This document shows positions 16,974-24,759 of a stretch of DNA of 64,000 nt, piece by piece. Both the position numbers and the translations under genes were made by a program. The stretch comes from Hyphomicrobiales bacterium. Its GTDB lineage: Bacteria; Pseudomonadota; Alphaproteobacteria; Rhizobiales; Rhizobiaceae. The stretch's first letter is position 1. The number at the start of each line of letters is the position of its first letter. The notes under the pieces are model-generated. The model was not told the origin of the DNA. It searched no databases and worked only from the letters and a program-made list of their open reading frames with translations. The stretch is taken from assembly GCA_900468065.1 (NCBI GenBank), contig UBTA01000055.1, positions 19,663 through 83,662 of the forward strand, read 5' to 3'.

Positions 16974-17762
16974 ATGAAAATCATTCGCGCCACTCTGATC
17001 GCATCCACAGTCCTCGGCTTCTCCGCAGCTGCGGTTTCTGCGGCACCGGTGCTTGGCCTTACTGGCGACAAGACGCTGGTTATCTTCGACACAGCAAAGC
17101 CCACCGTGACCAAGACCATGGACGTCACGGGGGTCACCAAACTTCTTGGCATCGATTTCCGTCCTGGTACCAACGGGGTGATCGGCGTGACGGCCGACCA
17201 TGCGATCGTCTCGATCGATCTCGATACCGGTGCGGCAACCGAAGTCGCCAAGATGGATAAGATGCTGACGCTGACCCAGGCTTCGGTCGTGGTTGATTTC
17301 AACCCGATGGCCGACCGCCTCCGCTTCATGACCGGTACGACCAACCACCGCGTTAACCCGGACACCGGCGCAGTGACTGTAGATGGCACGCTGTCCTATG
17401 AAGATGGCGACATGCACAAGGGCGAAACCCCCAATATCGTCGCTGCCGCCTATACCAACTCTCTCGGCAAGCCGGAAAAGACTGCCATGTACAATATCGA
17501 CGCCACAATCGGCGCTCTTATCCAGCAGACAAAGCCGAACGACGGCACTCTGAAGGCAATTGGCAAGCTCGGCTTCGCCCAGATGCCAGCAACCTATGCC
17601 TTCGATATCCAAGCGATGGCGGATGGCCAGAACACGGGCTATCTTGCCGCCAACAAGACGCTCTATACGATCGATATGGAGACCGGCAAAGCGACTGAAA
17701 TCGGCGCCATCAACGGTGCTGCCAATGAAGTTCGCGACATCACCGTTCTGCCCGCGATGTGA
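16974..17762 (+). CDS. Secreted DUF4394 domain protein
   Basis: A 262-residue exported protein. A Sec signal peptide covers about residues 1-23 (LIASTVLGFSAAAVSA-AP). The rest is a DUF4394 domain of repeated beta strands with regularly spaced motifs such as GIDFRPG, VDFNPMADRLRF and AFDIQAMADGQNTGYL, suggesting a propeller-like fold. The start has GGGAGAA upstream and is followed by a strong terminator. It is divergent from the ECF/anti-sigma pair and may belong to the same envelope-stress regulon. Molecular function is unknown. Confidence 0.88.
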   Translation: MKIIRATLIASTVLGFSAAAVSAAPVLGLTGDKTLVIFDTAKPTVTKTMDVTGVTKLLGIDFRPGTNGVIGVTADHAIVSIDLDTGAATEVAKMDKMLTLTQASVVVDFNPMADRLRFMTGTTNHRVNPDTGAVTVDGTLSYEDGDMHKGETPNIVAAAYTNSLGKPEKTAMYNIDATIGALIQQTKPNDGTLKAIGKLGFAQMPATYAFDIQAMADGQNTGYLAANKTLYTIDMETGKATEIGAINGAANEVRDITVLPAM

Positions 17763-17782
17763 ACGCGACATCCGTTTCGAGG

Positions 17783-17816
17783 AAAAAGGCCGGTTCCGCA
17801 AGGATCCGGCTTTTTG
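17783..17816 (+). terminator. Rho-independent terminator of the DUF4394 gene
   Basis: An A5 tract and a CCGG-containing stem flank a GCAA tetraloop and end in CCGGC followed by T5. It lies 20 bp after the stop codon at 17762. Confidence 0.85.
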
Positions 17817-18311
17817 TTGTCAGGCTGCTCCATCCCAGCGGTCGAACCGTCCATAGGCAGGCCCTGAGACCTTCAGCCAGTCGATCCATCGCATTCGTTG
17901 TCGAAACGAGAAGATGTTCGGCCCATGAAAACGAAGGTGCGGCATTCGCCAAGTACGATGGGAAGACCCTGCAAGGGCAGGCGTTCAAACTCGCCTTACT
18001 GCCATCGCCTACAGTATGAAACGCAGTTTGAAGCTGATTGCCATAGGCGGCTCGGTGGCAAACACACCGCTAATGCTCATACGAGAGCGTCACAGGCCAC
18101 CGCCGACGTCGCCGGCGCTGAAATCTTTACGCTTCTTCTCGGTAAGCCAAAATGGCACTTACACACACTGCGCGGGCGGCGTGGACGAATGGTCGCTGAC
18201 GTGGACCAAGGTGGAGGGAGAGACTGAGGGCATTAATGTCTGCTTAACCCACCCCTGGCAACATTAGCACGAGCTTGGATTGCCACCCAAGCGGCTTGAC
18301 ATATACCCCAG

Positions 18312-18342
18312 ACCCTCCTGCGAAAATGCGGGAGGGTTTTTC
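18312..18342 (+). terminator. Rho-independent terminator in the gene-poor region
   Basis: ACCCTCCTGC (18312-18321) pairs with GCGGGAGGGT (18328-18337), 9 of 10 bases, with a 6-nt loop and a run of T. No confident gene precedes it; the short frame ending at 18267 could be its transcript. Confidence 0.75.
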
Positions 18343-19148
18343 ATTTCAGCCCCCGCCGTTTCCAGCGAGGGCCTAAATGCTTTGGTGCTCAAATGCACCG
18401 AGCGCTTCGGCTCGACAAAAGCACCATGGCATATTCTGTTTTCCTAATGTTATTTACCTCGCGTTAGGGTTATTTGGTAAGGTGAACGACGCGCGCGGCC
18501 AAAAGCAAGACGGCACTCACCATACGGAGAGACTAGCGAAAGCGCTTATGCTTCTAGGCCTCATAGTCTCTGCGATGAATCCAGTAGTTCGCATCTGGGG
18601 CACGATATCGAACTACTGGATTTCGCCCAACGTGAGCCGACCGTAAGGCTCGCTGCACGCAAGTGTTAACTGTGACGCTGTTTGGCTTCGTTACATTTTC
18701 CCACACCACCATTACATTAGTTTGTACTGTAACGTAAGACTAACCAACGTCATCCTATCGAGGCCATCTTGCGCCGTCGCCAATTATCAATTTGTATAGC
18801 CAACAGCAAAACCGCCACCCCTGTGTCCAAGGATGGCAGTTTCTAGAAGCTATTCCCCAAGCAAAGGTACCTTCGATCACTTCTCAGACGAACATACTTA
18901 ACGAGCTACTACTTTAGACCATAATCAAGCCCGCCACTGACCGTTTACCGTTAACTGGGCGTCGCGTCGTTTTACTGATCAAGCCACTTGTGCTGGGTAG
19001 CAACGTCATGTGCATGTGCCGCCATGCTCCTTCGCGCAACGCCTTCGGCTTTCGCGTCAGGCGTTTCCCTTCCGTATTGTGCTTCACGATATCCGCAATC
19101 TCGGGATTTAGGGAAATGGGCTCGGCAAGGTACCCGGGATAAATGCCA

Positions 19149-19168
19149 TTATGCCGAGTTCGGCATAA
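19149..19168. repeat. Perfect 8-bp inverted repeat in the gene-poor region
   Basis: TTATGCCG (19149-19156), a 4-nt loop AGTT, then CGGCATAA (19161-19168). No T-tract follows. It could be a recombination or protein-binding site. No transposase or integrase was recognised beside it. Confidence 0.45.
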
Positions 19169-19314
19169 CCTGGCGTAGATGTCCCGCGTCTTCACACCCA
19201 CTAGCCCCCACTCGCGGTTGTCGGGACTGCAGGAAGATCAATGCTCGAATGCATCGCCACCGCTCATCTCAGCGGGGCAGTGTCCCATTGAAGACAACTT
19301 TGACCTGCATGAAA

Positions 19315-20079
19315 TTATTGGCGGTGTTGGGCAACCCATTCGGACCAGCTTGCGCCACCGGACATTCCATCGACAACCTTGAGATCGGTCAATCCAACGA
19401 ACGAGCCGATCGCTGGCATCGGGATCCGGGATTTTCTGCCCTGCTTCCCCGCAAACCATAGGTCAGTGAGGCGCTGGGTATCCAGCGCTTCAGGCCCGAA
19501 GACATCGCGTAATCTGCCAATCGGCCGTTCGAATGCAAGCATGGTCAGCGTCTCGGCGACAAATTGAATATCGACCGGCTGAAGTGTCATCTGCGGCACC
19601 AGCAGAAACGGACCAAAGGTTAGACGGCGCAGGAGTGTATCAACGAACGAATGGAATGGGCTGGCTCGCAGGATCGTATACGGGAGTCCACTTTCAGCGA
19701 GAATGCGTTCACATTCAAGCTTTGCCTTATAATATGCATAGCGTTTCGCGGCTTCTTCGATACCTGCGATCCCGATGTAAAGGATGTGGGTGTTTTGCGC
19801 CCGCGCGGCAGCGATAACATTACGAAGCGCTATGATGTCATTGCCCGGCTTCGCTGGAGTGCTAGCGCAATGAATGATACACGATCGTGCATGCACCGCC
19901 GCATCCAGGCCGCTACCTGTCAGGACATCCGCCCGAACCCAATTTCCGAGAAAACCGGGGCGCGCTTCATGCCGCCCGCTGCCTGAGAACTCAATCCCAT
20001 TCTTGGACAGAGCCAAGGCGACCTCCTTCCCCAGCATTCCACTCGCCCCTGTGAGCAATATGTTGTGCGTCATCATCAT
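19315..20079 (-). CDS. NAD(P)-binding extended/atypical SDR (NmrA or complex-I-subunit-like)
   Basis: A 254-residue Rossmann-fold protein. The cofactor motif TGASGMLGKEVA is at about residues 10-21. IIHCASTP, GIAGIEEAAKRYAYYKAKLECE and ILRASPFHSF follow the pattern of atypical SDRs such as NmrA-like sensors and NAD(P)H-dependent reductases. A YYKAK motif supplies a Tyr and Lys near the expected position. It is the last gene of the Rrf2-led minus-strand operon. A reductase or NAD(P)H-sensing role in redox stress is inferred. Confidence 0.86.
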   Translation of the reverse strand: MMMTHNILLTGASGMLGKEVALALSKNGIEFSGSGRHEARPGFLGNWVRADVLTGSGLDAAVHARSCIIHCASTPAKPGNDIIALRNVIAAARAQNTHILYIGIAGIEEAAKRYAYYKAKLECERILAESGLPYTILRASPFHSFVDTLLRRLTFGPFLLVPQMTLQPVDIQFVAETLTMLAFERPIGRLRDVFGPEALDTQRLTDLWFAGKQGRKSRIPMPAIGSFVGLTDLKVVDGMSGGASWSEWVAQHRQ

Positions 20080-20142
20080 GTCCTTTTGAATCTCTCGTGC
20101 TGTTGCTGTCGCGCAACTGCACTTGCTATGGAATTCCGCACC

Positions 20143-20562
20143 TCAGTAGGTCGAAATGTTTGCTGTGAGCCGGGTTCTGTTTGACCAAGCCCATACCGTC
20201 AGGCCAATACCGATCAGCGCCGGGAGTGTGACTGCAGGAAAGTCACGGGGAATGACCGATGGCGCACAGATGCCGACAGCGACTTCCCACAGGTGGAAGA
20301 TCGCATGCGCGGTCAACCACAGTGTCGGGATGCCCCATAGACCCAGCCGTTGGGTTGGCTTCCAGATGCCGACCGCATAAGCCGTACCGATGAAGAGTTC
20401 GATGATGCCGATGTCGCGTATGAAATGCTGGTTGAACAAACCAGCGGCGGCCACACCGGGCACCGCGAAATACCAGGCCTCTGGATCCACCAGCATGAAA
20501 ACACCGTTGGCGAACATCGCGGCCCCCAATAGTCCGGCTAGGGTTACCACGAGCTTAGGCAT
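20143..20562 (-). CDS. Small four-helix membrane protein
   Basis: A 139-residue integral membrane protein with about four hydrophobic helices (residues 3-22, 45-65, 75-95 and 110-130). The start MPKLVVTLAGLLGAAMFANG overlaps the end of the SnoaL-like gene by 8 bp, supporting translational coupling and this start; sequence further upstream in the same frame lies inside that gene. No family was named with confidence. Its place in the redox operon suggests a membrane partner of the flavoprotein. Confidence 0.82.
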   Translation of the reverse strand: MPKLVVTLAGLLGAAMFANGVFMLVDPEAWYFAVPGVAAAGLFNQHFIRDIGIIELFIGTAYAVGIWKPTQRLGLWGIPTLWLTAHAIFHLWEVAVGICAPSVIPRDFPAVTLPALIGIGLTVWAWSNRTRLTANISTY

Positions 20563-20971
20563 GGGCGTGGACCTGGCCGCGCTTGTGTCTTTTCTCGGCG
20601 TCGATGACGAGATGAGGGTCGAAATAGAAGACCCGCAATGAGGTAAGACGACCGTCGCGAACAGTCCATTGTTCAGCAAGTCTGGTAACGTCATCCTGGC
20701 CGTTAATGCCAGCGAAGACGAATGCCGCCACGGAATTGTCGTCCGCCGTGAAGGAATCGTAGCCAAACCTGTCGAAGTCGAACATCGCTGCGACGCGCGG
20801 AAGGATCGTCGTCACGAACGCCTTGGCTCCGACGCCCTTGCCACCCCAGGGAAGGATCGATGGTACATCCCATTCGAAATCTTCGGAAAGATATCGGGAA
20901 AAGGCTTCGGTGCTGCCCGCCAATGCGGTGCCGTAAAAATCACTGACCAGTTGCTTGTTTTGCTCGCTCAT
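20555..20971 (-). CDS. SnoaL-like (NTF2-fold) protein
   Basis: A 138-residue NTF2-like cone-fold protein. The N-terminus SEQNKQLVSDFYGTALAG, FEWDVPSILPWGG and LAEQWTVRDGRLTSLRVFYFDP match SnoaL-like nuclear-transport-factor-2 family proteins, which act as small hydrolases, isomerases or binding modules. The ATG at 20971 is preferred because homology begins there and GGAGAGCC-like sequence lies just upstream. It sits between the flavoprotein and membrane-protein genes of the Rrf2 operon. Confidence 0.87.
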   Translation of the reverse strand: MSEQNKQLVSDFYGTALAGSTEAFSRYLSEDFEWDVPSILPWGGKGVGAKAFVTTILPRVAAMFDFDRFGYDSFTADDNSVAAFVFAGINGQDDVTRLAEQWTVRDGRLTSLRVFYFDPHLVIDAEKRHKRGQVHAHA

Positions 20972-21057
20972 AGCGGCTCTCCTTGAAGCAGTTATTGTGG
21001 GAATAGGCAGGCTGCAACACGCGGCCTGCAATTTTTCGCGTTGATCGGGCGACGATC

Positions 21058-22260
21058 CTAGAGGCTGAGCGCCTGCTGCGGGTTTGCGGCGGCGAATGCG
21101 GTGTCGCGATCGGTTGGCGGATAGATCAGCGTTCCATTGATCATAACCTTGAATGCCTTGCCTTCAGCGCCCGTCATCCAGATGTTCCGATCCCAACCTT
21201 GTGTGACAACCGCCCCCGCGGATCCCAGATCCAGGCATGTCACATACTGCGGCTGGCTGTATGGTGTCGGTAGCAGGCCGAGGAGATCTGCGGCAGCGTT
21301 GTCGCCAGCAGATTTTCCGGAAGGTATTGCGTGTTGGCATGACATCAGAGTGTGATTGCCCTGGTCGTCGGTCGGCGCAACCGCAGCATCTCCGGCGGCA
21401 AACACTTTGGGGGATGACGCTACACGTAGGTTCTGGTCCACGCGAAGGCGTCCGAGCGGATCTCTCTCCGCCGAAATCTGCGACGTCAGCTCACTCGCAC
21501 GAACACCGGCTGTCCAAATGACCGTACTGGTCTCAAGATGCTCGCCGTTTGCTGTTGTGAGACCACCTGCCTCGATCGAGGAGACAGCTGATCCCAATCG
21601 ATATTCGATACCGAGTTGGGTCAGTGCCTCGTCAATCTTCGGACGAGGGCCGCTACCGAGATCTGGGCCGATCGCATCGGCTCGTTCGACAATGATGACT
21701 TTCACCTCGGTATTGGTCCCGAGAATACCCTTCAATCGTGTTGGGAGTTCCGTCGCGATTTCAAGGCCTGTGAAGCCACCGCCAGCGACGACGACAGTGT
21801 TACGTTTGAGCGACGACGGCTGTAAGACGAGACTCTGTAGATGCACCTCAAGTGCCGCAGCTTCATCAAGTTGATCGACGCTGAAAGCATGTTCACGCAG
21901 TCCAGGGATATCGGGCCTGAACAACTTGCTGCCGGCGGCCATAATCAATCTGTCATAGCTTAGAGTTCGACGAGAAACGTTGGCGTCGATGTAGTCAAGT
22001 TCGTCATGTTCTGTCCTGATCGTCTCGACGGAACCTTGAATATAGCGGATGCCTGTTTCTTCAAAGAGCTTCTCTAGGGGAGCTGACATAGAACCGGGGG
22101 CTGCTTCATAGAGCCTCGGCCGCAACGTCAGTATGGGGTCGGGTGCAATAAGGGTCACTTCGATTAAACCATTCTTTCCCTCAAGCTCGAGGCGACGAGC
22201 GGCCGCAAGGGCACTCCACAGGCCAGCGAAGCCCGCGCCTATGACTAGGATGCGTTGCAT
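21058..22260 (-). CDS. NAD(P)/FAD-dependent oxidoreductase, type II NADH dehydrogenase-like
   Basis: A 400-residue flavoprotein of the pyridine nucleotide-disulfide oxidoreductase type. The FAD motif GAGFAGLWSA is at residues 8-17, the NAD(P) motif VVAGGGFTGLEIA is near the middle, and the second FAD motif VFAAGDAAVAP is toward the C-terminus. This is the architecture of NDH-2 and related single-subunit NADH:quinone oxidoreductases. The ATG at 22260 places the Rossmann motif immediately; upstream in-frame sequence is not family-like. It follows the Rrf2 regulator by 85 bp. Confidence 0.9.
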   Translation of the reverse strand: MQRILVIGAGFAGLWSALAAARRLELEGKNGLIEVTLIAPDPILTLRPRLYEAAPGSMSAPLEKLFEETGIRYIQGSVETIRTEHDELDYIDANVSRRTLSYDRLIMAAGSKLFRPDIPGLREHAFSVDQLDEAAALEVHLQSLVLQPSSLKRNTVVVAGGGFTGLEIATELPTRLKGILGTNTEVKVIIVERADAIGPDLGSGPRPKIDEALTQLGIEYRLGSAVSSIEAGGLTTANGEHLETSTVIWTAGVRASELTSQISAERDPLGRLRVDQNLRVASSPKVFAAGDAAVAPTDDQGNHTLMSCQHAIPSGKSAGDNAAADLLGLLPTPYSQPQYVTCLDLGSAGAVVTQGWDRNIWMTGAEGKAFKVMINGTLIYPPTDRDTAFAAANPQQALSL

Positions 22261-22345
22261 GGTGGTAGTCCTTTTTTGGACGCACGAAGGCCTTCGGCTC
22301 CGACGGAGCCGATTGAGGTGTGCGTTCGGGGGGGATGAAGCTGCG

Positions 22346-22909
22346 TTAGGTTTCGCTGCTTCGGTGTCGCGCCCTGGGTTTCTTGAGGGCGACAGCACGG
22401 GTCTGCTCACGGGTGACGGCCCGGTCGGCGAACCATGTCTGGAGTTGTTCTGCGAATTCCGCGGGTGCCTTGCCCGCAATGCCTTCGGTCAGGCTGCCTA
22501 TCGTTGTCCGGTTAAGCTCATCGCGCATGGTTTTCTCAGCCCTGAGCATAACAGCATGCACACTGCATACGCCGCTGGTCATCCAGGCTGGTGGCTTGTT
22601 GTTGAAGATCGCGCAGCGTCCCCGGATTTGCTGACAATCGAACAGCGGCTTTCTTCCTTCGACCGCGTCGATAACTTCGAGCACGGTGATAGTGTTCGAG
22701 GCTCGCGCCAGCTTGTAGCCGCCGCGGACACCTTCAGAGGCAACAACTATCCCGGCTTTTTCAAGCTTCGGGAAAATCTTGGCGAGGAACGACGGTGAAA
22801 TTCCCTGCAAATCCGCCAAGTCCCCGCTGCTGACCGGTTGCGCAAGCGGCTGATCGAGATAGAGAAGACAATGCAGGGCGTATTCAACGCTGGATCCAAG
22901 GTGTGCCAT
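22346..22909 (-). CDS. Rrf2 family transcriptional regulator
   Basis: A 187-residue Rrf2 regulator. The winged helix occupies residues 1-80 (VEYALHCLLYLDQP; SGDLADLQGISPSFLAKIFPKL; VRGGYKLAR). Three cysteines, C92, C99 and C115, lie where IscR, NsrR and RsrR bind an iron-sulfur cluster, but the spacing between the second and third is longer than in IscR. The C-terminal tail is extended and basic. It leads the redox operon and has a near-perfect palindrome directly before its start, so autorepression is likely. Redox, iron-sulfur, NO or thiol sensing are all possible. Confidence 0.9.
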   Translation of the reverse strand: MAHLGSSVEYALHCLLYLDQPLAQPVSSGDLADLQGISPSFLAKIFPKLEKAGIVVASEGVRGGYKLARASNTITVLEVIDAVEGRKPLFDCQQIRGRCAIFNNKPPAWMTSGVCSVHAVMLRAEKTMRDELNRTTIGSLTEGIAGKAPAEFAEQLQTWFADRAVTREQTRAVALKKPRARHRSSET

Positions 22910-22944
22910 AACTCAGACTGTATCAGTCCGAGTTCTAAATGCAA
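22910..22944 (-). promoter_or_regulatory. Promoter and palindromic operator of the Rrf2 redox operon
   Basis: AACTCAGACTG (22910-22920) and CAGTCCGAGTT (22924-22934) match as an inverted repeat at 10 of 11 positions with a 3-bp centre. On the minus strand, a -35 TTGCAT (22939-22944) and -10 TACAGT (22917-22922) are 16 bp apart, so the palindrome covers the -10 and would block transcription when bound. The rest of the gap to 23232 (about 290 bp) holds nothing recognisable. Confidence 0.7.
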
Positions 22945-23232
22945 GACCTATTGTTGAGCTCGCACTGCGACATTGTGCGCGAGATGCTGATATCGCAGAC
23001 AAGGCTGCGTGCCTTGTTGGCATAACAGCCGAGAGGCGCTTATGGGGTCGCGCTAGCTGCTGAACATCCGAGGGCGTTTAAGGACACGAACAGCTGCTGC
23101 CAAGACTATTTATTGCATCCAGCTGCGGAACGCCCCGTCTTACGTCCCCACGTGACAAAGCGTCAGAAAATGCGATCTCGGCTGCTGCGGCCGAACGTGC
23201 ATTAAACCCAGCAAAAGTCACCGGAGGGTCGC

Positions 23233-23574
23233 CTAATCGAATCTCGGCAGACGGCGTGCCACAACAACGACAGCTGCAGCGATGCCGACCATAACCGTAA
23301 ATCCAACGATTTTTTCGACCGCAATGGGCCTCGTAGCCTCAGATTGCGAGCGCTGCGCTGGCTGAAACCCCACAATTTGTTCTCCAAGGTGGGCAACGTA
23401 AGCTTTGAGCCGGCGGATCTCCTCGGCCACCGTCAGGGCCGAATTGCTTTCGTTCGGCCTTGCGGCATCATCCGGATCCAGTTCTGCCACGTCGAACTCA
23501 GCAAAATATTCCTCAAGCTCATTTCCATGGTCCGATAGATTCCGCTTTCCCGTTTTTTTGATAGCGCCACGCAT
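23233..23574 (-). CDS. Small protein with C-terminal membrane anchor
   Basis: A 113-residue protein of unknown family. The N-terminal half is charged (MRGAIKKTGKRNLSDHG; DVAELDPDDAARPNES), a short helical stretch follows (AEEIRRLKAYVAHLGEQI), and one transmembrane helix is at the C-terminus (IVGFTVMVGIAAAVVVVARR). The topology suggests a tail-anchored inner-membrane protein. The ATG at 23574 has GAGGGA 5 bp upstream; ATGs at 23592 and 23607 are alternatives. Function is unknown. Confidence 0.65.
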   Translation of the reverse strand: MRGAIKKTGKRNLSDHGNELEEYFAEFDVAELDPDDAARPNESNSALTVAEEIRRLKAYVAHLGEQIVGFQPAQRSQSEATRPIAVEKIVGFTVMVGIAAAVVVVARRLPRFD

Positions 23575-23650
23575 GATATCCCTCACTCCCATATGTTCCA
23601 GCCGCACAACGCGCCCAGCGTCAAAAAGATGCAGACAAGACGCGATAAAA

Positions 23651-23683
23651 TAAAAAAGCCGCCACCTTTTTGAGGTGACGGCT
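23651..23683 (-). terminator. Rho-independent terminator of the Arg/Tyr-rich secreted protein gene
   Basis: On the minus strand AGCCGTCACCT pairs with AGGTGGCGGCT (one wobble) around a short loop and is followed by T6. It begins 20 bp beyond the stop at 23703. Confidence 0.85.
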
Positions 23684-23702
23684 CGTTTTGAACGAGAGAT
23701 AA

Positions 23703-24026
23703 TTAGCGAAACAGCTTGAAGACTGCGGGCGCATAATAGTAGCCGTCAGAATGGCGCCGATAACCGCGGCGCGGCTCGCGATATCCTCGGTGGCCGTTCC
23801 AGTAGCCGCGACGCTCCTGGCGACGTTCTGCGCGATCGTGTCTGCCCTTCTGGGGCTTCTTCCAACGCGGCTTGTCATCGTTTCGTTGACGGTACTGGAC
23901 GGTCTCAACGGTTGAGGTGAGTTGTGCAGTCGCTGGGGCTATGGGAGCTGCGGAGGCAGCGAAGGTGGTCATGCCGACGACGGCCGCAATAGCGGCGGCG
24001 CCGAGTGTCTGGATAAGCGTTTTCAT
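23703..24026 (-). CDS. Small secreted Arg/Gly/Tyr-rich protein
   Basis: A 107-residue exported protein. The Sec signal peptide ends near AASA-AP (residue 27). The mature part is strongly basic with repeated GY, RR and GH pairs (WNGHRGYREP, RRGYRRHSDGYYY) and ends in YAPAVFKLFR. Such short, basic, tyrosine-rich envelope proteins are common in Rhizobiales, but function is unknown. It has its own terminator and looks monocistronic. Upstream sequence between 24027 and about 24340 shows no gene. Confidence 0.75.
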   Translation of the reverse strand: MKTLIQTLGAAAIAAVVGMTTFAASAAPIAPATAQLTSTVETVQYRQRNDDKPRWKKPQKGRHDRAERRQERRGYWNGHRGYREPRRGYRRHSDGYYYAPAVFKLFR

Positions 24027-24339
24027 GGAATTCCTTTTGCATACGCGAATGCGTCGTGCACTGAACTCCCTCGGGCCGGTTCGGTTCCAGAAAAATCGGA
24101 GATCGCCCTTGAGCTCGGTGACACGTCTAAACAGCCTTGGCTATCGTCGTCTTCCTCCATCTTGGCTGCACCAGGATTGCGCTCGGAACCTGCCGTTCGT
24201 CTGACCGCACGATTGCGCCCCCGCCATCCAAACACAATCTGGCCCGACGGTCTCCTGACACCGCGGTGCCGGGAATCCGTGAGCTGTCGTCATTGTACAA
24301 CGCATATGTCGTTTTCACGGGCGCCGTGCAGGGCCGGTC

Positions 24340-24520
24340 ATGGTCTGCTGGGGATGTTCAAGGTGCCACTTCGTGAAGGAACGAAGAGGATAATTGGGAA
24401 GCCGGACAAATTCCGGCGCTGCCCCCGCAACGGTAGCGGAACGGAAATTGCGGCTGGCTCCGGAGAGCTCTTGAAACAGCCCGGCCATTTCGTTTCGAAG
24501 CCCGGAAACCAGCCCTGAAG
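24340..24520 (+). ncRNA. Cobalamin (AdoCbl) riboswitch upstream of formaldehyde dehydrogenase
   Basis: The conserved B12-box core is evident: AAGGTGCCA near 24360, AATTGGGAAGCCGG (about 24392-24405), CCGGCGCTGCCCCCGCAAC (24413-24431), and the closing element CCCGGAAACCAGCC (24501-24514). These follow the order and spacing of the long class of cobalamin riboswitch. The RNA ends about 240 nt before the ATG at 24760 with no intervening gene, so it should control the dehydrogenase gene by attenuation or ribosome-site masking. No clear terminator was seen in the gap. Confidence 0.9.
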
Positions 24521-24759
24521 ACTGTGACACGACGGATTGCGGTGGGCGATCAAGAAGTGGGACACCGCCAGCTTCAGCTGCCCGTCATTCCTTCTTCCCC
24601 CTCAATCTGCCGCAACGGCAAGTCTGGGTCCTGCCCAATTTGGCCATGTCCGCAGTCCCGTTGCTATCCGGCCCGCGGAGGAGGCAGGCCGTTCGGAAGG
24701 GTCTGTCATCAACTTTTTCGGTGGCGGGTCGAGACATCGAAACCACAGGAGGAGTGAGC

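Larger units (their letters stand above)
17817..19314. other. Gene-poor region of about 1.5 kb
   Basis: No protein or RNA family was recognised here. Short open frames at 18016-18267 (+, 83 aa), 18377-18646 (+, 89 aa, with one hydrophobic stretch ALMLLGLIVSAMNPVVRIW) and 18914-19201 (-, 95 aa) lack clear ribosome binding sites or family motifs and are not called as genes. The region holds a good terminator at 18312-18342 and a perfect inverted repeat at 19149-19168. Composition is uneven and more AT-rich between 18650 and 18950, as expected for decayed sequence. Confidence 0.6.

Noticed and set aside
16697..17389. Upstream extension of the ECF sigma factor reading frame
   Set aside because: It runs antisense through the DUF4394 gene and lacks sigma homology; the sigma factor has normal length from 16696.
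18377..18646. Possible small membrane protein gene
   Set aside because: One hydrophobic stretch only, no ribosome binding site and no recognised family; left inside the gene-poor region.
18914..19201. Possible 95-codon minus-strand gene
   Set aside because: No motif, poor start context and it contains the inverted repeat at 19149-19168.
24640..24759. Extended N-terminus of formaldehyde dehydrogenase
   Set aside because: The family starts at the ATG at 24760, which has an AGGAGG site; the extra 40 residues have no resemblance to the family.
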